Below are positions 25,136 to 34,755 of a stretch of 64,000 bases of DNA, one piece after another. Both the position numbers and the translations under genes were made by a program. This DNA comes from Mycolicibacterium insubricum (GTDB lineage Bacteria > Actinomycetota > Actinomycetes > Mycobacteriales > Mycobacteriaceae). The stretch spans positions 1,178,001-1,242,000 of the forward strand of contig NZ_AP022618.1 in NCBI RefSeq assembly GCF_010731615.1, in the 5' to 3' direction. The stretch's first letter is position 1. Each line of letters starts with the position of its first letter. The notes under the pieces were generated by a model, which saw only the letters and a program-made list of their open reading frames with translations, did no database searches and was not told the origin of the DNA.

Positions 25136-26499
25136 GTGTCCTGCTGTTCGGCGTTTCCCACCGCAGTGCACCCGTGTCGGTGCTCGAACAGCTCTCCACC
25201 GACGAGGCCGATCAGATCAAGATCATCGACCAGCTGCTGGAGTCGTCGCTGGTGACCGAGGCCATGGTGCTGGCCACCTGCAACCGGGTCGAGGTCTACG
25301 CCGTCGTCGACGCCTTCCACGGCGGCCTGTCGGTGATCGGCCAGGTGCTGGCCGAGCGCTCCGGCATGTCGCTGGGGGACCTGACCAAGTACGCCTACGT
25401 GCGCTACGCGGAAGCCGCCGTCGAGCACCTGTTCTCGGTGACCGCCGGCCTGGATTCGGCGGTGCTGGGCGAACAGCAGGTGCTCGGCCAGGTGCGCCGC
25501 GCCTACGCCAGCGCAGAGTCCAACCGCAGCGTCGGCCGCACTCTGCACGAGCTGTCCCAGCGGGCACTGTCGGTGGGCAAGCGGGTGCACACCGAGACCG
25601 GTATCGACGCCGCGGGCGCCTCGGTGGTCTCGGTGGCCCTCGGCATGGCCGATACCAGCCTCGGTGGGCTGGCCGGGCACAGCGCCGTCATCGTCGGCGC
25701 CGGGTCGATGGGCGCGCTGGCCGCGGCGCATCTGGTCCGCGCGGGTATAGACACCGTGCGGGTGGTCAACCGGTCCCTGCCGCGCGCACAGCGGCTGGCG
25801 GCCAACCTCACCGAGCAGGGCCTGACGGCCACCGCGGTCGACCTCGACGACGTGGCCGCCGCGCTGGTCGACGCCGACGTCGTGATCAGCAGCACCGGTG
25901 CGGTGCGGCCGGTGGTGTCGCTGGCCGACGTGCACCACGCCCTGGCGCAGCGCAGCGCGGGCCGGGAGGACCGCCCGCTGGTGATCTGCGATCTGGGCAT
26001 GCCCCGCGACGTGGACCCGGCGGTCGGCGGGCTGCCGGGCGTCGTCGTCGTCGACATGGACCGCATTCAGCGCGAACCCTCGGCCCAGGCGGCGGCCGGC
26101 GATGCCGAGGCGGCCCGCGCCATCGTGGCCACCGAACTGGCGACCTACCTGGCGCGCCAGCGGATGGCCGAGGTCACCCCGACGGTCACCGCGCTGCGCC
26201 AGCGCGCCGCCGACGTGATCGAGTCCGAGCTGCTGCGGCTGGACAACCGGCTGCCCGGCCTGGACACCTTGCACCGCGAGGAAGTGGCCCGCACCGTCAA
26301 GCGGGTGGTCGACAAGCTGCTGCACGCACCCACCGTGCGGGTCAAACAACTGGCCAGCGCGCCGGGTGGGGACAGCTACGCCGAGGCGCTGCGCGAGCTG
26401 TTCGAGCTCGATCCCAATGCCGTCGACGCCGTCGCGACCGCGGGCGAATTACCGCTGGTCCCGGCCGATCTCGACGCCATCGGCGACAACACCGAGTAG
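25132..26499 (+). CDS. hemA: Glutamyl-tRNA reductase HemA
   Basis: First step of C5 tetrapyrrole synthesis: reduces Glu-tRNA(Glu) to glutamate-1-semialdehyde with NADPH. 455 residues. Catalytic Cys50 lies in [32 protein letters not shown] follows (written here as the family signature around residue 105). The NADPH-binding domain has [16 protein letters not shown] near 187, then STGAVRPVV and [13 protein letters not shown]. The C-terminal dimerisation helix covers roughly 340-420. It heads the hemA-hemC-hemD-hemB cluster, all in one direction and closely spaced. Confidence 0.96.
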   Translation: MSVLLFGVSHRSAPVSVLEQLSTDEADQIKIIDQLLESSLVTEAMVLATCNRVEVYAVVDAFHGGLSVIGQVLAERSGMSLGDLTKYAYVRYAEAAVEHLFSVTAGLDSAVLGEQQVLGQVRRAYASAESNRSVGRTLHELSQRALSVGKRVHTETGIDAAGASVVSVALGMADTSLGGLAGHSAVIVGAGSMGALAAAHLVRAGIDTVRVVNRSLPRAQRLAANLTEQGLTATAVDLDDVAAALVDADVVISSTGAVRPVVSLADVHHALAQRSAGREDRPLVICDLGMPRDVDPAVGGLPGVVVVDMDRIQREPSAQAAAGDAEAARAIVATELATYLARQRMAEVTPTVTALRQRAADVIESELLRLDNRLPGLDTLHREEVARTVKRVVDKLLHAPTVRVKQLASAPGGDSYAEALRELFELDPNAVDAVATAGELPLVPADLDAIGDNTE

Positions 26500-27478
26500 G
26501 GGTCAGACCATCTCCGACTTCAGTGAATCGGCCGGATTCACCCGATCGACGCCGATCCGGATCGGTACCCGGGGGAGCCTGCTGGCCACCACCCAGGCCG
26601 GCACCATCCGCGACGCCCTGATCGCGCTGGGACACCCCGCCGAACTCGTCATCATCTCCACCTCCGGTGACCGCTCGGCCGCCCCGGTCGCCGAGATCGG
26701 CGTCGGGGTGTTCACCGCCGAACTGCGCACCGCGATCGCCGACGACCGCGTCGATCTGGCCGTGCACTCCTTCAAGGACCTGCCGACGGCGCCCGACCCG
26801 CGGTTCGTCATCGCCGCCATCCCGCCCCGCGCCGACGCCCGCGACGCCCTGGTCGCCCGGGACGGTCTGGTGCTCGGTGAGCTGCCCGCGGGTGCCACCA
26901 TCGGCACCTCCAGCGTGCGCCGGGCCGCGCAGCTTAGAGCACTGGGTCTCGGTTTGGAAATCCGCCCCCTACGAGGCAACCTAGATAGCAGGTTGAACAG
27001 GGTAGGCAGCGGTGAACTCGACGCCATCGTGGTTGCCCGGGCGGGCTTGGCCCGGATCGGACGCCTCGAAGCGATAACCGAGACGCTGGAGCCGGTGCAG
27101 ATGCTACCGGCGCCGGCTCAAGGGGCGCTGGCAATCGAGTGCCGCAGCGGGGACGCCGACCTGGTGGCGATGTTGTCCGAACTGGACGACGCCGACACCC
27201 GGGTGGCCGTCACCGCGGAACGTGTCCTGCTCGCCGAGTTGGAGGCGGGGTGTTCCGCACCGGTCGGGGCGATCGCGGAAGTGGTCGAGTCGATCGATGA
27301 GGACGGCAACGTCTTCGACGAACTGTCGTTACGCGCATGCGTGGCGGCAACCGACGGATCTGACGTGATCCGTGCCTCCGGGATCGGCACCGCCGACCGG
27401 GCCGCCGAGCTGGGACGCTCGGTTGCCGGGGAGCTGTTCGAACTGGGGGCGCGTGAACTGATGGACTCCCAGCGCTAG
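26417..27478 (+). CDS. hemC: Porphobilinogen deaminase HemC (start unresolved)
   Basis: Joins four porphobilinogen units into hydroxymethylbilane. Family blocks are clear: [65 protein letters not shown] and the dipyrromethane-cofactor Cys in [14 protein letters not shown]. The start is odd. Between the hemA stop (26499) and the first conserved residue no ATG, GTG or TTG exists in frame; the codon before IRIG is CCG. The nearest standard start is ATG 26417, 83 bp inside hemA. An ATC at 26510, 7 nt after AGGGG, is a non-standard alternative. The coordinates use ATG 26417 as a formal limit. Confidence 0.9.
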   Translation: MPSTPSRPRANYRWSRPISTPSATTPSRGQTISDFSESAGFTRSTPIRIGTRGSLLATTQAGTIRDALIALGHPAELVIISTSGDRSAAPVAEIGVGVFTAELRTAIADDRVDLAVHSFKDLPTAPDPRFVIAAIPPRADARDALVARDGLVLGELPAGATIGTSSVRRAAQLRALGLGLEIRPLRGNLDSRLNRVGSGELDAIVVARAGLARIGRLEAITETLEPVQMLPAPAQGALAIECRSGDADLVAMLSELDDADTRVAVTAERVLLAELEAGCSAPVGAIAEVVESIDEDGNVFDELSLRACVAATDGSDVIRASGIGTADRAAELGRSVAGELFELGARELMDSQR

Positions 27479-27509
27479 CGGGACTCCACGATTGCAGTGG
27501 GAGAGATGG

Positions 27510-29141
27510 ATGACCACGCGAGGGCGTAAGGCCAAGCCGGGCCGCATCACGTTCGTGGGATCGGGGCCGGGCGATCCGGGCCTGCTCACGATGCGGGCGA
27601 AATCGGTGTTGTGCAATGCCGCGTTGACGTTCACCGACCCCGACGTGCCCGAGGCGGTGCTGGCCATCGTCGGCTCCGAGCTGCCGCCGACGGTCGGGCC
27701 GGCACCGGCCACCGACACCCCCGACGGCGATGCCCCGGCCGTGGTGACCGGCGGCGCCGACGTCCGCCCGGCCCTCGGCGCGCCCGCCGAGGTCGTCAAG
27801 ACCATGGTCGCCGAGGCCCGCGCCGGCGCCGACGTCGTGCGGCTGGTCCTCGGTGACCCGCTGTCGCTGGACTCGGTGCTGGCCGAGGTCAATGCCGTCG
27901 CCAAGAGCCAGGTGGCCTTCGAGATCGTGCCCGGGCTGCCCGCCACCACCGCGGTGCCCACCTACGGCGGCCTCCCGCTGGGCTCCTCACACACCGTCGC
28001 CGACGTCCGCGGTGACGTCGATTGGGCCGCACTGGCCGCCGCGCCCGGACCGCTGATCCTGCAGGCCGGCCCCGAGCATCTTGCCGATGCCGCCCGCACC
28101 CTCATCGACTACGGCCTGTCCGACTCGACGCCCTGCGTGGTCACCGCGCAGGGCACCACCTGCCAACAGCGCTCGGTGGAGACCACGCTGGCCGGGCTGA
28201 CCGAACGCGCCGCGCTGGGCAGCTCCGACCCGGCCGGCCCGCTGACCGGCCCGCTGGTGGTGACCATCGGCCGCACCGTGGCCCATCGCGCCAAGCTGAA
28301 CTGGTGGGAGAGCCGCTCGCTGTACGGCTGGACCGTGCTGGTGCCGCGCACCAAGGACCAGGCCGGCGAGATGAGCGAGCGGCTGGTCGGCCACGGCGCC
28401 CTGCCGATCGAGGTGCCGACCATCGCCGTCGAACCGCCGCGCAGCCCCGCCCAGATGGAACGCGCCGTCAAGGGCCTGGTCGACGGCCGCTTCCAGTGGG
28501 TGGTGTTCACCTCCACCAACGCCGTGCGCGCGGTGTGGGAGAAGTTCGCCGAATTCGGCCTGGACGCCCGGGCGTTCTCCGGGGTGAAGATCGCCTGCGT
28601 CGGTGAGGCCACCGCGGACCGGGTGCGCGCCTTCGGCATCAGCCCCGAGCTGGTGCCCGCCGGTGAACAGTCCTCGCTGGGCCTGCTCGACGAGTTCCCG
28701 CCGTACGACGACATCTTCGACCCGGTGAACCGGGTGCTGCTGCCGCGCGCCGACATCGCCACCGAGACCCTCGCGGAGGGCCTGCGCGAGCGCGGCTGGG
28801 AGATCGAGGACGTCACCGCCTACCGCACCGTGCGCGCGGCCCCGCCGCCGGCGCACACCCGCGAGATGATCAAGACCGGCGGCTTCGACGCGGTCTGCTT
28901 CACCTCCAGCTCCACGGTCCGCAACCTGGTCGGCATCGCCGGCAAGCCGCACGCGCGGACCATCGTGGCGTGCATCGGGCCCAAGACCGCCGAGACGGCA
29001 GCCGAATTCGGACTGCGGGTCGACGTGCAGCCGGAGACGGCCGCCGTCGGGCCGCTGGTCGACGCGCTCGCCGAGCACGCCGCCCGGCTGCGCGCCGAGG
29101 GCGCACTGCCCCCGCCCCGCAAGAAGAGCCGGCGCCGCTAG
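27510..29141 (+). CDS. hemD: Fused uroporphyrinogen-III methyltransferase / uroporphyrinogen-III synthase
   Basis: 543 residues from ATG 27510, preceded by GGGAGAGA. Residues 10-250 form a SUMT-type (CysG/CobA) domain with FVGSGPGDPGLLTMRA and a later LPLGSSHTV. Residues 260-530 form the HemD domain that closes hydroxymethylbilane to uroporphyrinogen III, with VLVPRTKDQAGEMSERL, WVVFTSTNAVRAVWE, KIACVGEATA, CFTSSSTVRNLV and CIGPKTAETAAEFG. The fusion couples the branch point to haem with that to sirohaem/cobalamin and is usual in Actinobacteria. The methyltransferase active site looks eroded in places, so its activity is uncertain. Confidence 0.92.
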   Translation: MTTRGRKAKPGRITFVGSGPGDPGLLTMRAKSVLCNAALTFTDPDVPEAVLAIVGSELPPTVGPAPATDTPDGDAPAVVTGGADVRPALGAPAEVVKTMVAEARAGADVVRLVLGDPLSLDSVLAEVNAVAKSQVAFEIVPGLPATTAVPTYGGLPLGSSHTVADVRGDVDWAALAAAPGPLILQAGPEHLADAARTLIDYGLSDSTPCVVTAQGTTCQQRSVETTLAGLTERAALGSSDPAGPLTGPLVVTIGRTVAHRAKLNWWESRSLYGWTVLVPRTKDQAGEMSERLVGHGALPIEVPTIAVEPPRSPAQMERAVKGLVDGRFQWVVFTSTNAVRAVWEKFAEFGLDARAFSGVKIACVGEATADRVRAFGISPELVPAGEQSSLGLLDEFPPYDDIFDPVNRVLLPRADIATETLAEGLRERGWEIEDVTAYRTVRAAPPPAHTREMIKTGGFDAVCFTSSSTVRNLVGIAGKPHARTIVACIGPKTAETAAEFGLRVDVQPETAAVGPLVDALAEHAARLRAEGALPPPRKKSRRR

Positions 29142-29151
29142 AGAACTGCCG

Positions 29152-29157
29152 TAACCT
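29152..29157 (+). promoter_or_regulatory. Putative -10 box (TAACCT) for hemB
   Basis: TAACCT is followed by 6 nt and ATG 29164. hemB may therefore have its own leaderless promoter in addition to readthrough from hemD. Confidence 0.4.
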
Positions 29158-29163
29158 CGCCTC

Positions 29164-30141
29164 ATGTTTCCCCGGCACCGGCCCCGACGACTGCGGACCA
29201 CCCCGGCGATGCGCCGGCTGGTCGCCGAAACCTCGCTGGAACCCCGCCATCTGGTGCTGCCGATGTTCGTCGCCGACGGCATCGACGAGCCCCGTGAGGT
29301 TCCGTCGATGCCCGGCGTCGTGCAGCACACCCGGGACTCGCTGCGGGCCGCGGCGGTGCAGGCCGTCGACGCGGGCGTCGGCGGGTTGATGCTGTTCGGT
29401 GTGCCCGGCGAGGACGACAAGGACCCCGTCGGCTCCGCCGGGTCCGACCCCGACGGCATCCTCAACCGCGCGCTGGCGGACCTGGCCGCCGAGCTGGGCG
29501 ACGCCACCGTGCTGATGGCCGACACCTGTCTCGACGAATTCACCGATCACGGCCACTGCGGGGTGCTCGACGACCGCGGCCGCGTCGACAACGACGCCAC
29601 CAATCTGCGCTACGTCGACCTGGCGGTGGCCCAGGCCGCGGCCGGGGCGCACGTGGTGGCCCCCAGCGGAATGATGGACGGCCAGGTCGGCGCCATCCGC
29701 GACGGGCTGGACGACGCCGGTCACACCAATGTGGCGATCCTGGCGTACGCCGCCAAGTACGCGTCGGCGTTCTACGGGCCGTTCCGCGACGCCGTCGGCT
29801 CCAGCCTGGTCGGGGACCGTCGCACCTATCAGCAGGACAGCGCCAACATCCGCGAGGCGCTGCGCGAGATCGACCTGGACGTCGCCGAGGGTGCCGACGC
29901 GGTGATGGTCAAACCGGCGCTGGCCTACCTCGACGTGCTGCGTGCCGCCGCCGAGGTGTCCCCGGTGCCGGTGGCGGCCTATCAAGTGTCCGGCGAGTAC
30001 GCGATGATCGCCGCCGCGGCGGCCAACGGCTGGATCGACGGCCCGTCGGCCGCGCTGGAATCGCTGCTGTGCATCCGCCGCGCCGGAGCCGACATTGTGC
30101 TGACCTACTGGGCGGTGCAGGCCGCCGGCTGGTTGGCGTGA
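29164..30141 (+). CDS. hemB: Delta-aminolevulinic acid dehydratase HemB (porphobilinogen synthase)
   Basis: Condenses two ALA molecules to porphobilinogen. 325 residues, TIM barrel. Metal loop LMADTCLDEFTDHGHCGVL carries two Cys with Asp replacing the middle Cys of the classical zinc triad, an intermediate metal site. Schiff-base lysines are in LAYAAKYASAFYGPFRD and VMVKPALAYLDV. The allosteric Mg site Glu is plausible in the C-terminal part. Follows hemD by 22 bp with a possible own promoter. Confidence 0.96.
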   Translation: MFPRHRPRRLRTTPAMRRLVAETSLEPRHLVLPMFVADGIDEPREVPSMPGVVQHTRDSLRAAAVQAVDAGVGGLMLFGVPGEDDKDPVGSAGSDPDGILNRALADLAAELGDATVLMADTCLDEFTDHGHCGVLDDRGRVDNDATNLRYVDLAVAQAAAGAHVVAPSGMMDGQVGAIRDGLDDAGHTNVAILAYAAKYASAFYGPFRDAVGSSLVGDRRTYQQDSANIREALREIDLDVAEGADAVMVKPALAYLDVLRAAAEVSPVPVAAYQVSGEYAMIAAAAANGWIDGPSAALESLLCIRRAGADIVLTYWAVQAAGWLA

Positions 30142-30158
30142 CCTAGGCTGGCCCGACG

Positions 30159-30809
30159 ATGACTTTGGGTGAATCGACTGCGGACGAATCCGACGAGGTG
30201 GACCCGGCCCGCGACGAGCCGGTGCTGTTCAGTGAGCGCGGGGCCAGCCTGCTGTGGCTGCTGGCCGGCCCGGCGGCCGGCGGGGCGATGCTCTACATCC
30301 AGTCCCGCACCGGCGGCCACCTGGACTGGCGGGTGCCGACGGCGTTCACCGTGCTGGTCGGCTTCTTCGTCGGGATCATGGTGTTCGCCGCCCGCACCCA
30401 CACCTCGGTGCTGTTGACCCCGTCCATGCTGCGCCAGGGCGCCCAGACGACCTCCACCGATGAGATCCTCGCGCTGTTCCCGCCGGCCCCGCGCGGGTCG
30501 CGGCCGGCGCCGACCGGCCCGGTGCGGATGAACCCGCTGACCGCGCGGGCGCTGCGCAAGGCAGGGGTCGACCAGGAGGAGGACGAGCCGGAACCGGAAC
30601 CCGAGCCCGGCTCGGACGACGAGACGCTGCGCAAGTGGCAGTCCTCGCGGGCGCTGGGGGAGCTGACCGGGGTGCCGCGCGGCCGAACCCCCATCGGGCT
30701 GCAGTTGGTGGACAAGCGGGTGGCTCAGGCCTGGGCGCGTGACCACCGCAAGCTGCGGGCGGCCCTGCTCGGACTGTTGGAGCGACGCGACGGCGAGGTG
30801 CCGCGGTGA
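30159..30809 (+). CDS. Two-helix membrane protein with acidic Glu-Pro repeat (Rv0513-type)
   Basis: 216 residues. Two hydrophobic segments (about residues 30-48 and 62-85) follow a 28-residue acidic head. The remainder is soluble, with EDEPEPEPEPGSDDE near 143-157 and a basic C-terminal helix. Conserved after hemB in mycobacteria; function unknown. Its stop overlaps the start of the next gene (GTGA), so the two are probably translated together. Confidence 0.8.
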   Translation: MTLGESTADESDEVDPARDEPVLFSERGASLLWLLAGPAAGGAMLYIQSRTGGHLDWRVPTAFTVLVGFFVGIMVFAARTHTSVLLTPSMLRQGAQTTSTDEILALFPPAPRGSRPAPTGPVRMNPLTARALRKAGVDQEEDEPEPEPEPGSDDETLRKWQSSRALGELTGVPRGRTPIGLQLVDKRVAQAWARDHRKLRAALLGLLERRDGEVPR

Positions 30810-31057
30810 ACCGGCGTTCGCTGTGGTGGCTGCTGGTGTCGGTCGCGGCTGCGCTGGCCTGCGGGGTGAGCTGGTGGGCGGCGCAGACCCGGGTCGACGT
30901 CGCCCCCATCGCGGACGGCGCCCCGGCGACGGTGTCGGTGGTCTACGACCCGCAGTTGGTCACGTTGGCCCTGCTGGCCGCTGCGGTGGCCGGGATTGCC
31001 GTGGTGTGTGCGGTTGAGCCGCTGCTGGCCCGCCGCCGAGTAAGTAGGCTGAGTTGA
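30806..31057 (+). CDS. Small two-helix membrane protein (Rv0514-type)
   Basis: 83 residues from GTG 30806. Hydrophobic segments at about 5-25 (LWWLLVSVAAALACGVSWW) and 50-72 flank a short extracytoplasmic loop. No motif I recognise. Overlaps both neighbours by a few bases, forming a three-gene run with the genes at 30159 and 31057. Confidence 0.75.
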   Translation: MNRRSLWWLLVSVAAALACGVSWWAAQTRVDVAPIADGAPATVSVVYDPQLVTLALLAAAVAGIAVVCAVEPLLARRRVSRLS

Positions 31058-31392
31058 TGCGCAGGATTCTCGCGATCGGTGCCGTTCTGGCGGCGACGGT
31101 GCTGACCGGTGCCCCGATCGCGGCGGCCGACCAGGAGAACCCGGACCCGTTCAACCCGGCCGACTGCATGGCCAACGCGAACGCCATCTGCAACCTGGGT
31201 CCCTACGGTCCCAACAGCCTGACCAATCCCGCCAATATCAACAGCCCGCTGAACCCGAACAGCCCGTCGAATCCGAACAATCCGAACAACCCGGCCAGCA
31301 TCAACAATCCGAACAACCCGGCCAATCCGAATTCGATGATGAACCCGGCGAATCCGCTCAGCCCGCTGAACCCGATGAACCAGCACCATTGA
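31057..31392 (+). CDS. Secreted Asn/Pro-repeat protein
   Basis: 111 residues from ATG 31057, which overlaps the preceding TGA. A signal peptide (RRILAIGAVLAATVLTGAPIAAA, given here by its ends RRILAI and PIAAA) is followed by a short Cys-containing segment CMANANAICNLGPYG. About 60 residues then consist of NP-based repeats such as NPANINSPLNPNSPSNPN and ending NPLSPLNPMNQHH. The low-complexity, extended mature part suggests a cell-wall-associated or secreted structural protein. The two Cys could form a disulfide. No known function. Confidence 0.75.
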   Translation: MRRILAIGAVLAATVLTGAPIAAADQENPDPFNPADCMANANAICNLGPYGPNSLTNPANINSPLNPNSPSNPNNPNNPASINNPNNPANPNSMMNPANPLSPLNPMNQHH

Positions 31393-31768
31393 TCGGGGCC
31401 GCGACCGGCATCCAGTCTGCGCACGAGCCAGCCAGGAACATCAAAGCCCAGGATGGCTCGACCCGAAGCGGACGTCACGGAGCACTCGTCGAGTAAGTGG
31501 TCTTTCGAGCTTGCCGTGGGGCGCGAGCGCCCAGTTATGTACGGGCGCTACCGTCGACGGGCGGCAAAACCGCAGTTCACGGGCACGGGGGTGGGGTGTG
31601 CGTGTTCGCAAGTGGTCGCTCGCCGGATCGGGAGACGCCCAGCGACCAGTTGCCTTACACCTGAGGCCGGAAACGCGTGCTTCGGGGTTGAGTTACCGAT
31701 GATTGGTAGTTCAACGGGCCGGAGTTACCAATGATGTGCGTGGTCCGGTGTCGCTCCGACTCCGCCGG
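31393..31768. other. 376-bp spacer between convergent genes
   Basis: No supportable gene. It contains the third paired-palindrome element (31498-31648). A near-palindrome TTACCGATGATTGGTAG (about 31694-31710) and a second TTACCAATGATG (31725) form an additional small repeat pair. GC is lower than in the flanking genes. Confidence 0.65.
31498..31648. repeat. Paired-palindrome element, copy 3
   Basis: Box 1 (31498-31533) runs TGGTCTTTCG to CGAGCGCCCA, an imperfect palindrome. Box 2 (31613-31648) has TGGTCGCT pairing perfectly with AGCGACCA. Left arms are 115 bp apart and the middle is 79 bp, exactly as in copies 1 and 2. Copy 3 and copy 1 align over the middle without gaps at roughly two thirds of positions. 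Confidence 0.75.
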
Positions 31769-32149
31769 TTACCCCCGGGTCAGCAAAACCGCCTGCTCGA
31801 ACGGGATCTTCCCGAATGCCCGACGGGCCCCGCCGGTGACGTGCCCGGCGGCTTCCTCCCGGGACACCACCCGGGGGTCGGTCACCCGGAAGGTCTGCCC
31901 GCGGCGTTTCAGGGTGCCGCCGCCGGCCACGGTGATGTTCTTCAACCAGTCCCGGTCCGGGCCGTAGCTGAGCAGGATGGCCACCCCGTCGTCGGTGCTG
32001 AAGACGTTCAATGGCGTGCGATAGGTCTTGCCGGATTTGCGGCCGGTGTGCTCCAGGATGCCGAATCCCGGTGCCCACCCAGCCCACATCCGCTGGATCG
32101 GGTTGGTGACGTGCCGGTTGAACCGGGCGAGTCGCTGAGGAAGTTGCAT
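31769..32149 (-). CDS. F420-dependent nitroreductase-like protein (Ddn/DUF385 family)
   Basis: 126 residues. The Ddn-family blocks are present: FGILEHTGRKSGKTYRTPLNVF (F420-phosphate-binding GRKSG), AILLSYGPDRDWLKNI and TVAGGGTLKRRGQTFRV. These enzymes use reduced F420 to reduce quinones or other substrates and are numerous in mycobacteria. Its substrate is unknown. It follows fabH by 8 bp and may be cotranscribed with it. Confidence 0.85.
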   Translation of the reverse strand: MQLPQRLARFNRHVTNPIQRMWAGWAPGFGILEHTGRKSGKTYRTPLNVFSTDDGVAILLSYGPDRDWLKNITVAGGGTLKRRGQTFRVTDPRVVSREEAAGHVTGGARRAFGKIPFEQAVLLTRG

Positions 32150-32157
32150 ACACCCAT

Positions 32158-33171
32158 TTAACGCGGGTGCTCGGGCAGCCGCACCACCTGCGCCGCGTAG
32201 GTCAGGCCGGCGCCGTAGCCCAGCAGCAGGGCCAGGGCACCGGGCTTTGCGGCGCCGCAGGCCAGCAGCTGCTCCATCGCCAGCGGGACCGAGGCCGCCG
32301 AGGTGTTGCCGGTCAACTCGATGTCGTTGGCGATCACGACGTCCGGGCGCAGCTCCAGCTGGTTGGCCACCAGCTCGTTGATCCGGCCGTTGGCCTGGTG
32401 CGGAATGAAGACGTCGAGGTCGTCGGTGGTGACCCCGGCGGCCGCCATCGCGCGCCGGCCGACGTCGCTCATCTGGAACGCCGCCCAGCGGAACACCGCC
32501 TTGCCGTCCATCCGCAGATAGGGCCGCATCATCGACGGGTCGAGGCTGTAGTCGATCCAGCTGGTGTCCTGCACGATGGCCTGCGACTGGGACCCGTCGC
32601 TGCCGGAAACTGTTGGGCCGACGCCCTGTTCGGCCGTCGGTCCGACGACGACGGCGGCCGCGCCGTCACCGAAGATGAAGGCGCTGCCGCGGTCGGTCAG
32701 GTCGATGGCGTCGGAGAGTTTCTCCGAGCCGACGACCAGCAGGGTGCGGGCACTGCCGGCCCGCACCATGTCGGCCGCCACGCCGAGCGCGTAGCCGAAG
32801 CCGGCGCAACCGGCCGCGATGTCGAAGGCGGGGGTGGCCTGGGCGCCGACGGCGGTGGCCACCTGCGGCGCGCACGGCGGTGTCTGCCGGAAGTTCGTGC
32901 TGGTGGCGACGATCACCGCGTCGACCTGCTCGCCGGGCACCTCCGCGTTGGCCAGCGCAATGCGGCAGGCCTCGACGGCCATCGACGTCGCCGTCTCGTC
33001 GGCCGCCCCGAAGTGGCGGGTCCGGATGCCGGTGCGGGAGAAGATCCATTCGTCGTCGGAGTCCAGCGTCCGGCAGATCTCCTCGTTGGTGACGACCCGA
33101 TCGGGCCGGTACGCGCCCACGCTGAGCAGGCCGACATTGGGGACGCCCGACGCCGTCGAGATGAGTGTCAT
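32158..33171 (-). CDS. fabH: 3-oxoacyl-ACP synthase III FabH
   Basis: Condenses acyl-CoA with malonyl-ACP; in mycobacteria it links FAS-I products to FAS-II for mycolic acids. 337 residues. Catalytic Cys122 in [12 protein letters not shown], His in PHQANGRI and Asn in [13 protein letters not shown] complete the Cys-His-Asn triad; C-terminal [13 protein letters not shown]. The genomic place is the same block as in M. tuberculosis (Rv0533c), though gene order around it differs. An SD-like GGGGA lies about 10 nt before the ATG. Confidence 0.93.
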   Translation of the reverse strand: MTLISTASGVPNVGLLSVGAYRPDRVVTNEEICRTLDSDDEWIFSRTGIRTRHFGAADETATSMAVEACRIALANAEVPGEQVDAVIVATSTNFRQTPPCAPQVATAVGAQATPAFDIAAGCAGFGYALGVAADMVRAGSARTLLVVGSEKLSDAIDLTDRGSAFIFGDGAAAVVVGPTAEQGVGPTVSGSDGSQSQAIVQDTSWIDYSLDPSMMRPYLRMDGKAVFRWAAFQMSDVGRRAMAAAGVTTDDLDVFIPHQANGRINELVANQLELRPDVVIANDIELTGNTSAASVPLAMEQLLACGAAKPGALALLLGYGAGLTYAAQVVRLPEHPR

Positions 33172-33283
33172 CAGAGGTGTCCCCTATCCAGCCGCACGTC
33201 GGCCGGTGTCAATGTAACCGCTTGCTGTAACGCCACACCGGGAAGTACCGCCATCCGACTTCCGGTACAGAGTGCGAAAACTG

Positions 33284-33289
33284 TAACAT
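33284..33289 (+). promoter_or_regulatory. Putative -10 box (TAACAT) for the MpaB-like gene
   Basis: TAACAT is followed by 7 nt and ATG 33297; leaderless geometry, in the 125-bp divergent spacer with fabH. Confidence 0.4.
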
Positions 33290-33296
33290 TGTGTCT

Positions 33297-34163
33297 ATGA
33301 CGGAATTGGCGCATGCCGAGACGCTGCCCGACGCTGCACCGCTGGACGCCGGCTCGCTGGTCTGGCGCTGGTTCGGCGACAACCGGATGTACCTGATCGG
33401 CCCGCGGCCGGCCGTGCTGCAGAACATGCTCGCCGAGCTGGGGCAGGGGGTGCTGGATCACTCGGTGTTCTTCGCCGACACCGCCGAGCGGCTCAAGCGC
33501 ACCATCGGCCCGATCTTCGACACCGTCTACGGCTCGCCCGACGACAACGCCGGCATCCGGGTCCGCGACTTCCACACCGCGATCAAGGGCGACATGCCCG
33601 ACGGTTCGCGCTACCACGCGCTGAACCCGGACACCTACTTCTGGGCGCACGCGACGTTCGTCGAAGGGGTGCTGTACTTCGCCGACACCTTCGTGCACCG
33701 GCTCAGCGACGCCGAACGCGAACAGATCTACGCCGAGTCGAAGACCTGGTATCGCCGCTACGGGGTCAGTGACCGCGGCCTGCCGCCCGATTACGCCGCC
33801 TTCCGCGAGTACTGGGACACCATGATGGACACCGTCGTCGTGCCGCACAAGACCGCGACCTATGGCGTCGGCTACGTCACCAAGGGCTTCCCCAAGCCCA
33901 AGGCGATCTCGGGGTGGGCGTGGAAAATCATTGCGCCGGTGTTCAATCCGGTCGCTGCCTTCCTCACCACCGGCGGACTGCCGCCGCGGGCCCGGGGCCT
34001 GCTGGGCTTGCCGTGGACCGACCGCCAGGAACGCCGCTACCAGCGCTTCGCCGCGCTGTGGCGCTCGCCGGCGGTGAACCGGATCTGGGACCGGCTGCCG
34101 ATGACGGTGCGCTACAACGGTTTTGCCCGACGCGGCTACGCGCGCGAGGCGGTGCGGCCGTGA
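33297..34163 (+). CDS. MpaB/latex-clearing-type oxygenase (DUF2236)
   Basis: 288 residues from ATG 33297. The DUF2236 pattern is clear: [20 protein letters not shown], a His-containing [34 protein letters not shown] and a later [11 protein letters not shown]. The conserved histidines could bind haem as in the latex-clearing protein Lcp and the mycophenolic acid enzyme MpaB. No signal peptide or long membrane segment. Substrate unknown, perhaps hydrophobic. Its stop overlaps the start of a TetR regulator (GTGA), a pairing that suggests ligand-controlled expression. Confidence 0.82.
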   Translation: MTELAHAETLPDAAPLDAGSLVWRWFGDNRMYLIGPRPAVLQNMLAELGQGVLDHSVFFADTAERLKRTIGPIFDTVYGSPDDNAGIRVRDFHTAIKGDMPDGSRYHALNPDTYFWAHATFVEGVLYFADTFVHRLSDAEREQIYAESKTWYRRYGVSDRGLPPDYAAFREYWDTMMDTVVVPHKTATYGVGYVTKGFPKPKAISGWAWKIIAPVFNPVAAFLTTGGLPPRARGLLGLPWTDRQERRYQRFAALWRSPAVNRIWDRLPMTVRYNGFARRGYAREAVRP

Positions 34164-34753
34164 CCGCCCCGGACGCCCGTGCCGCTGCGATCCTGGACGC
34201 CGCACTGGCCGAATTCGAACAGCACGGATTCCGCCGGGTGGCGCTCGACGACGTGGCGCGTCGCGCCCGCGTCAGCCGCACCACCATCTACCGCCGGTTC
34301 ACCGGCCGCGACGAGTTGATCGCCGCGGTCATCGACCGGGAGAATGCCGCCCTGTTCGCCGAGATCGCCGACCACATCACCACCGTCGGTCCGCAGTCGA
34401 ACATCTACGCCGAGGCGTTCACGGCGGCCATCGTGAAGTTCCGCGGCCACCGGGTGCTGGACCGGCTGATCCGCGACGACCCGGAACTCGCACTGACCCT
34501 GGCGCACCGGCACTACGGCGCGGCGCTGACCCGCGTCGTCGAGGCGCTGGAACAGATCTTCCCGGCTGGTTTCGCCGAGCGGGTCGGACCGCGGGCGGTC
34601 AACGAACTCGCCGACGCAATCCTGCGCTACGCGCTGATGGCGCTGCTGCTGCCGGGGCTGCGCCCGATGGAATCCGTCGAGGACATCCGGGCGTTCGCGA
34701 CGGGCGAGTTCCTGCCGAGCCTGCCGGTCCAGCTGCGCGTCGCGCGGGCCTGA
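34160..34753 (+). CDS. TetR-family transcriptional regulator
   Basis: 197 residues from GTG 34160. N-terminal helix-turn-helix: [37 protein letters not shown], with SRTTIYRRF as the recognition helix (the motif is split here: [10 protein letters not shown] then RTTIYRRF). The C-terminal 130 residues form the variable ligand and dimer domain. Probably controls its own operon with the MpaB-like oxygenase, since the two overlap by 4 bp. It converges with a small membrane-protein gene 2 bp downstream. Confidence 0.88.
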   Translation: MTAPDARAAAILDAALAEFEQHGFRRVALDDVARRARVSRTTIYRRFTGRDELIAAVIDRENAALFAEIADHITTVGPQSNIYAEAFTAAIVKFRGHRVLDRLIRDDPELALTLAHRHYGAALTRVVEALEQIFPAGFAERVGPRAVNELADAILRYALMALLLPGLRPMESVEDIRAFATGEFLPSLPVQLRVARA

Positions 34754-34755
34754 AC

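Noticed and set aside
31681..31735. Insertion-sequence end, from the paired TTACCGATGATTGGTAG and TTACCAATGATG motifs
   Set aside because: No transposase or second matching end, and no target duplication was seen.
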